A stretch of 35,896 nt of DNA, from assembly GCA_964585575.1 (NCBI GenBank), contig CAZPEM010000015.1:1-35896 (forward strand), in the 5' to 3' direction. Shown here in pieces: positions 30,845 to 35,896 of this stretch (its first letter is position 1; every line of letters starts with the position of its first letter). Source of the stretch: UBA4655 sp964585575. Its GTDB lineage: Bacteria; Planctomycetota; Planctomycetia; Pirellulales; UBA1268. A program made the translations under genes and the position numbers. The notes below the pieces were generated by a model. The model had not been told where the DNA came from. It did no database searches and was given only the letters and a program-made list of their open reading frames with translations.

Positions 30845-32931
30845 AGCGGCCCCGCAAGACCGAGAAACCCCGCAAGACCGACGAACCCAACGCGACCGGC
30901 GACGGCCCCGCCGGGCGGGGCCGTCGCGGCGGGGGGAAGGGCACCGTCGAAGGGATCTTCAAGAAGACCGCCGGCGGCTACGGCTTCGTGAAGCCCGTCG
31001 GCGCCGACCCTGCCGACCGAGCCGGCGACATCTTCATCCCGTCAGGCTCCTCGATCGACGCCGCCAGCGGCGACCGCGTGAAGGTGCGGCTGGGGAGGAC
31101 GCGGGAGGCCGGCCGGCCTGGTCCGGCCGGCGAGATCGTCGAAGTGATCGAGCGACGGTCGACGCGGTTCGTAGGCACCTACTTCGAGGCCGCCAAGGCG
31201 GGATGGGTGCGGATCGACGGCACGGCCTTCGCCCGGCCGGTGGCGGTGGGCGATCCCGGCGCCCGCGGAGCGAGGGAGAACGACAAGGTCGTCGTCGAGA
31301 TGGTCCGCTTTCCCTCCGATCTCCGGGAGGGCGAGGGGGTGATCGTCGAGGTGCTCGGCAAGGCGGGCGAGCCCGGGATCGACACGCTCACGGTGATCCA
31401 CGAGTTCGGTCTTCCGGGGGCTTTCCCAACCGAGGCGATCGACGACGCGAGGGACCAGGCCGGGCTGTTCGCCGAGGCGACCGCCGACGACCGGGTTCCG
31501 CCCGACCGGCGCGATCTCACCGGCGACGTCATCATCACGATCGATCCCGTGGACGCCCGCGATTTCGACGACGCGATCTCGCTCGTGCGGATCGAACGCG
31601 ACCATTGGCTCCTCGGCGTTCACATCGCCGACGTCGCCCACTTCGTGCGGGAAGACTCGCCGCTCGACGTCGAGGCCAGGGCCCGCGGCACGAGCGTTTA
31701 CCTCCCCGACCGCGTGATCCCGATGCTCCCGGAGATCGTCTCGAACAACCTCGCGAGCCTCCAGCCCGGCCGCGTGAGGTTCGCACGGACCTGCTGGATC
31801 GAGTTCTCGCCGGAAGGCATCCCGGTGCACGCGACGGTGGAGAAATCCGCGATCAAGAGCGGGCGGCGGTTCACCTACGAGGAGGTGGATGTCTTTCTCG
31901 CCGATCCCTCCACGACGGAGGTGTCGATGAGCGAGGAGGTCCGCGGGCTGCTCGGACGCATGAGGGATCTGGCCCGGATCCTCCGTAGTCGCAGGCGAGG
32001 AAAGGGCTCGCTCGAGCTCAACATGCCGGAGGTGAAGATCGACCTCGACCGCGACGGGCGGGTCACGGGGGCCCACGTCGCGGAGAACACGGAGAGCCAC
32101 CAGATCATCGAGGAGTTCATGCTGTCGGCGAACGAGGCGGTCGCTTCGATCATCGCCGCGGCCGGGATACCGTTCCTCCGCCGCATCCACCCGCCGCCCG
32201 ACCCGAGGAAGCTCCGGCAGCTGACGGAGTTCGTTTCGGAACTCGGCTTCGAGGTCGACTCCCTCGAAAGCCGGTTCGAACTCCAGCGGCTGCTCGGCAT
32301 GGCGAGAGGCAGGCCGGAGGAGCACGCAATCCACTTCGCCACGCTTCGCAGCCTTTCGCGGGCCGTCTACGGCCCGGCGGAGGACGGCCACTACGCGCTG
32401 GCGAGCGACTGCTACTGTCACTTCACCTCGCCGATCAGACGATACCCCGACCTCACGATCCACCGGCTCGTGGACCGCGTGAACGCCGGCGGGCGACCGG
32501 CCGGCGACGGGCTCCGCGAGCTCGGCCAGCACTGCTCCGACCTCGAACGGCGGGCAGAGGCGGCGGAGCGGGAACTCGTGAAGCTCAAGCTGCTGCTCTA
32601 CCTCAGCTCGCGCACCGGCCAGACGATGGAGGCCGTCGTCACGGGCGTCGAGCCCTTCGGCCTGTTCGTGCAGGGCATCGAACTGCCGGCCGAGGGGCTC
32701 GTGGCCGCCGAGTCACTGCCCCCGGACACCTACCGCTACGAGCGGTCGAGCCACACGCTCGTCGGCCGCAGGGCGGGCAACTCCTTCCGGCTCGGCGACC
32801 GGGTCCGCGTCGTCGTGGCGAAGGTGGACCTCGACCGCCGCACGCTCGACTTCCGGCTCGAGGAGCGGACCGGCCGCCAACGCCCGCCGCCACCCCGAAC
32901 CCATCATCGCCGGCCCCGCAAACGTCGTTGA
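30841..32931 (+). CDS. rnr: Ribonuclease R
   Basis: 696 aa. A processive 3'-5' exoribonuclease of the RNB family that degrades structured RNA. A lysine- and arginine-rich start (KRPRKTEKPRKTDE) is followed by a cold-shock-like domain (GYGFVKPVG, GDIFIPSGSS), the RNB domain with the catalytic aspartates in IDPVDARDFDDAISL, the RNB motifs FTSPIRRYPDLTIHRLV and HQIIEEFMLSANEAVA, and a C-terminal S1 domain (MEAVVTGVEPFGLFV). It ends in a proline/arginine tail. The ATG at 30841 overlaps the YhaM-like gene by four bases; the open frame continuing upstream is a shadow of that gene. Confidence 0.95.
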   Translation: MKRPRKTEKPRKTDEPNATGDGPAGRGRRGGGKGTVEGIFKKTAGGYGFVKPVGADPADRAGDIFIPSGSSIDAASGDRVKVRLGRTREAGRPGPAGEIVEVIERRSTRFVGTYFEAAKAGWVRIDGTAFARPVAVGDPGARGARENDKVVVEMVRFPSDLREGEGVIVEVLGKAGEPGIDTLTVIHEFGLPGAFPTEAIDDARDQAGLFAEATADDRVPPDRRDLTGDVIITIDPVDARDFDDAISLVRIERDHWLLGVHIADVAHFVREDSPLDVEARARGTSVYLPDRVIPMLPEIVSNNLASLQPGRVRFARTCWIEFSPEGIPVHATVEKSAIKSGRRFTYEEVDVFLADPSTTEVSMSEEVRGLLGRMRDLARILRSRRRGKGSLELNMPEVKIDLDRDGRVTGAHVAENTESHQIIEEFMLSANEAVASIIAAAGIPFLRRIHPPPDPRKLRQLTEFVSELGFEVDSLESRFELQRLLGMARGRPEEHAIHFATLRSLSRAVYGPAEDGHYALASDCYCHFTSPIRRYPDLTIHRLVDRVNAGGRPAGDGLRELGQHCSDLERRAEAAERELVKLKLLLYLSSRTGQTMEAVVTGVEPFGLFVQGIELPAEGLVAAESLPPDTYRYERSSHTLVGRRAGNSFRLGDRVRVVVAKVDLDRRTLDFRLEERTGRQRPPPPRTHHRRPRKRR

Positions 32932-32982
32932 ACGCAATCGGTCCGTTGGCCGCCAAAGGCCTATACTGCCGGGGAAGTCACC

Positions 32983-34299
32983 ATGCCTCCACGCCTCCCC
33001 AGCGCCTGGACCGTCGCCGCCGTCGCCGGCCTGCTCGGGCTGGGGATCGGCAGCGGCACGGCGGCCCTCGAAATGCTCGCGCGGCCGATGCGGGTCGGGG
33101 ATTTTTCGGCACCGACGTTCGGCGGAGGCGGAGCCGATTCCGGCGGTCCGCGGGCCCTGATCGAAGACTCCGAGCACGATTTCGGCTCGATGGGAACCGG
33201 CCAGTCGGGACGACATCGCTTTCGAATCACGAACGCGGGTGATGCGCCGCTGCGGCTGACGAGGGGGCAGAGTTCGTGCGGATGCACGATCGCCGAGGTG
33301 GGTCGGGAGGACATCGCCGCCGGCGGATCGGCGGAGGTGACGGTCGAATGGCGGACGAAAGCGGAGGCGGGCCCCTTCCGTCAGCAGGTGATCGTCCACA
33401 CGAACGACCCGCGTCGGCCCGACGTCTCCCTGCGCATCTCGGGCTCCGTCGTGCCGACATGGCGGGCGATTCCGCCTTCGGTCGTCTTCCCCAAGCTCGG
33501 CACGAACGAGCGGCAGACCGCCACGGTGATCCTGCTGGTGTACACGGAGCCGGCCCCGTTGCTCGAGCGGATCGAGGTGACCGAGCCCGCGACGGCCGGC
33601 TGCTTCGACGTCGGAAGCCGGGAGCTGTCGCACGAGGAGATGGCCGCCGTCGGCGACACCCTGGCCACGGGTGGCTTTTTCGTCACGCTCGAGACGCGGC
33701 CGGGGCTTCCGCTCGGCCACGTTCGTCAGACAGTCCGGGCGACGCTTCGGCACGATACCCGAACCGCCCGTGCCGGTGAAGCAGACGGCGGCGACGACAA
33801 AGGCGGGGCAGGGCAGGGCAGGGCGGATGGCCAGGCAAGCCAGGAATCGCGTCGATTGCCGGCACCGGGTTCGATCGAGGCTACGACGGGCGAAATTATC
33901 GTCGAAATCCCGGTCGAGGGCTTCGTCGCGGGTGATCTTGCGATGGCGGGCAGGTCATGGGATTCCACGGCTCAAGCGGTGTCGCTCGGGAGCATTTCGA
34001 GTCGCACGGGCCTTCGGGCGGAGGTGTTCCTGACCGTCAAGGGACCTCACAGGGAGTCCGTACGGCCGATCCTCAAGGAGGTGGTCCCGGCGTCCATGAA
34101 GGTCGATATCGGAGAAGCGAAGCCGGTCGGGGCCGGAACGGTGCGGCGAGTGCCGATCACCGTCACGATCCCTCCCGGCAGCCCGCCGTGCAACCACCTC
34201 GGAACCACACAGGCACCGCCGGGACGGATCGTCCTGGAAACCGGCCACCCCGCCCAGCCGCTCATGGAGATCCCGGTTCGCGTTTCCATCGAGCCTTGA
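32983..34299 (+). CDS. Exported DUF1573-domain protein
   Basis: 438 aa. An N-terminal hydrophobic segment (WTVAAVAGLLGLGIGSG) is a signal peptide or anchor. Residues from about 58 form a DUF1573 beta-sandwich with the typical EHDFGSMGTGQSGRHRFRIT, GDAPLRLTRGQSSCGCT and VEWRTKAEAGPFRQQV stretches; the CGC motif is characteristic. A second sandwich-like half follows (RAIPPSVVFPKLGTNERQTA). The loop near residue 265 is G/D/Q-rich and low in complexity. The function of DUF1573 is unknown; it is an Ig-like extracytoplasmic domain. GGGGAAG is the ribosome site. The cytochrome gene starts 22 bases after its stop. Confidence 0.88.
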   Translation: MPPRLPSAWTVAAVAGLLGLGIGSGTAALEMLARPMRVGDFSAPTFGGGGADSGGPRALIEDSEHDFGSMGTGQSGRHRFRITNAGDAPLRLTRGQSSCGCTIAEVGREDIAAGGSAEVTVEWRTKAEAGPFRQQVIVHTNDPRRPDVSLRISGSVVPTWRAIPPSVVFPKLGTNERQTATVILLVYTEPAPLLERIEVTEPATAGCFDVGSRELSHEEMAAVGDTLATGGFFVTLETRPGLPLGHVRQTVRATLRHDTRTARAGEADGGDDKGGAGQGRADGQASQESRRLPAPGSIEATTGEIIVEIPVEGFVAGDLAMAGRSWDSTAQAVSLGSISSRTGLRAEVFLTVKGPHRESVRPILKEVVPASMKVDIGEAKPVGAGTVRRVPITVTIPPGSPPCNHLGTTQAPPGRIVLETGHPAQPLMEIPVRVSIEP

Positions 34300-34321
34300 G
34301 CGAATCGCCGGAGCATCGACC

Positions 34322-35896
34322 ATGACGACCTTGCCTCGCCCCCGACTCGGATCGACGCTCGCAGGTTTCGCCGCGGCGGTGCTGCTCCATTCGGGCCAAA
34401 TCCTCGCCGAGCCGGCGGCAGCCCCGACGAAGGGCCTCGACGCGTCCGACGCCGTCGAGCAGGCCTTTCGCGAGCGAAACGGGCCGGTGTTCCAGGGCTG
34501 GCAGAAGCCGCAGGTGGCGATCGTCTTCACCGGCGAACTCGACGGCTACATCGAGCCGTGCGGATGCACGGGGAAGGAAAACCAGAAGGGAGGTCTCAGT
34601 CGGCGGCAGAACTTCCTGCGGGCGATGGAGTCCGCCGGCTGGCCGATCGTCCCGGTCGATCTGGGCGGCCAGGTTCGCCGTTTCGGCCGGCAGTCGGAGG
34701 TGAAGTTCCAGTCGATCGCGGACGGGCTCCGTCAGATGGGCTATGCAGCCGTCGGCTTCGGCCCGGCCGACCTTCGACTTCCGGCGGAGGAGGTCGTCGC
34801 GGCGGTCGCCGCCGTCGGCGACGTGGCGACGCCCTTCGTGAGCGCCAACGTCGGTCTGCTCGGGCTCGACGCCGACATCACGCCGCGGCATCGGATCGTG
34901 AAGGCCGGGGGCCGCACAATCGGCATCACGAGCGTGCTCGGCGACGCCGAGGCGAAGCAGGTGCGGAACGACGCGGTGGAGGTCGTGCCGGCGGCGGCCG
35001 CGTTGGAACGCGTCGTCGCGAAATTCACCGAGGCGAATTGCGATCATCGAATCCTGCTGGCATGGGCTTCGCCGGAGGAGACCGCCGGCCTGGCGGCGAG
35101 GTTTCCGGAGTTCGACCTCGTGGCGATGGCCGGGAGCGGCGACGAGCCGCCGGCCCAGCTCGAGCCGATCGCGGGCGAGGAGGGGCGTGGGCAACGCCGG
35201 CTCGTCAAGGTCGGCCACAAGGGAATGTTCGCCGTCGTCGTGGGGATCTTCGACGACGCGGCGCAACCCGTCCGGTCGCAGCGGGTGCCCCTCGACGCGA
35301 GGTGGGGCGAGTCGAAGGACATGATCCGTCTGTTGGCCAGCTACCAGGGACAGCTCGAGTCGCTCGGCCTCACGGGGCTCGGTCTCCAGGCGATCCGCCA
35401 CCCGAGCGGCCGCCGCTACGCCGGGAGCGCCGCGTGCGCCGCCTGCCACGCCCATGCCTACGAGGTCTGGAAGGACACGCCCCATGCGACGGCTTTGGCC
35501 ACGCTCGAGGAGCAGGCGCCGCGGCGGGATGGAGACCCGGAGTGCCTCTCCTGCCACGTCGTCGGCTGGGCACCCCAGCGGTTCGAGCCCTACGAAGGGG
35601 GCTTCGCCGGAATGAAGAAGTCGCCACACCTCGCCCACAACGGCTGCGAAAACTGCCACGGCCCCGCGGCCGCCCACGCGGCGGTCGAGCGGGGCGACGT
35701 CCGGGCCACGAGCACGGAGCGGGACCGGCTCCGCACGGAACTGGCGATGTCGATCGAAACTCCCGAGGGTCGCCAACGGGTGATCAACAACTGCCTGGAG
35801 TGCCACGACCTCGACAACAGTCCGAACTTCGAGTTCGACGACTACTGGCCGCAGGTCGAGCACAATGACCCTAAAAAGCCGGGGGAGCCCAAAAAG
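34322..35896 (+). CDS. Exported metallophosphatase-like multiheme c-type cytochrome (partial)
   Basis: At least 525 codons, open at the window end. A signal peptide (LAGFAAAVLLHSGQILAE) is followed by a domain resembling UshA/5'-nucleotidase metallophosphatases: VAIVFTGELDGYIEPCGCTG, KGGLSRRQNFL and FVSANVG. The metal-site pattern looks altered (GELDG where NDLHG is usual). The second part carries four c-type heme sites: CAACH (C372), CLSCH (C408), CENCH (C442) and CLECH (C491), as in cytochrome c554-type proteins. This arrangement is known in Planctomycetes, but its role is not established. It was read directly in frame from the ATG at 34322. It follows DUF1573 and is probably in the same operon. 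Confidence 0.87.
   Translation, partial: MTTLPRPRLGSTLAGFAAAVLLHSGQILAEPAAAPTKGLDASDAVEQAFRERNGPVFQGWQKPQVAIVFTGELDGYIEPCGCTGKENQKGGLSRRQNFLRAMESAGWPIVPVDLGGQVRRFGRQSEVKFQSIADGLRQMGYAAVGFGPADLRLPAEEVVAAVAAVGDVATPFVSANVGLLGLDADITPRHRIVKAGGRTIGITSVLGDAEAKQVRNDAVEVVPAAAALERVVAKFTEANCDHRILLAWASPEETAGLAARFPEFDLVAMAGSGDEPPAQLEPIAGEEGRGQRRLVKVGHKGMFAVVVGIFDDAAQPVRSQRVPLDARWGESKDMIRLLASYQGQLESLGLTGLGLQAIRHPSGRRYAGSAACAACHAHAYEVWKDTPHATALATLEEQAPRRDGDPECLSCHVVGWAPQRFEPYEGGFAGMKKSPHLAHNGCENCHGPAAAHAAVERGDVRATSTERDRLRTELAMSIETPEGRQRVINNCLECHDLDNSPNFEFDDYWPQVEHNDPKKPGEPKK

Noticed and set aside
1..35896. tRNA or rRNA genes
   Set aside because: I looked for T-loop-like ggttcga strings and found them only inside coding regions without a matching cloverleaf; a dedicated tRNA scan could still correct this.

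Overview
The window is high-GC bacterial chromosome that looks planctomycetal, most likely Pirellulales-like. This is inferred from gene families only: a DUF1080 protein, a DUF1573 protein next to a multiheme cytochrome, exported TPR proteins in front of ExbB/ExbD, a YfbK-type VWA protein overlapping an ECF sigma gene, and a small planctomycete-type 68-aa protein. Coding density is high. I see no rRNA, tRNA, CRISPR array, insertion sequence or prophage.

Layout. 1-340 is gene-free and carries a duplicated 87-bp GC-rich element with long inverted repeats. 341-2001 holds coaD (-), a tiny two-helix membrane protein (+), a tandem array of five 23-bp units and an unrecognised gene (-). 2080-5507 holds a fused SUMT/uroporphyrinogen-III synthase (-), then a TPR protein and rpsT (+). 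5545-7508 is rluB-pyrK (-, overlapping), followed by a XerD-type recombinase (+, to 8593). 8655-15257 is one five-gene minus-strand operon: 1134-aa exported TPR protein, 433-aa TPR protein, ExbB/TolQ, ExbD, ExbD. 15350-18318 is an ECF sigma factor with a 4-nt-overlapping membrane VWA protein, and five 14-bp repeats lie directly upstream. 18476-22225 is a TPR lipoprotein, serC and serA (-). 22348-25879 is gcvT, gcvH, a LipM/LplA-like ligase, an FHA protein and the 68-aa protein (-). 26080-28060 is two exported proteins (DUF1080 and a beta-propeller) (+), then proS (-). 29762-35896 (+) is a YhaM-like nuclease overlapping rnr, then DUF1573 and an exported metallophosphatase-like multiheme cytochrome cut by the window end.

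How the genes work together. Most of the content is housekeeping: CoA, tetrapyrrole, pyrimidine, serine and one-carbon metabolism, lipoylation, translation and RNA decay. Three groups form less-described systems: (1) the TPR-TPR-ExbB-ExbD-ExbD envelope operon, which has no TonB or TolA here; (2) the ECF sigma/VWA pair, in which the VWA metal site is lost and the topology fits an anti-sigma factor; (3) the DUF1573/metallophosphatase-cytochrome pair, in which the phosphatase ligands look replaced. GC-rich palindromic repeats also recur between genes, mostly where neighbours converge.
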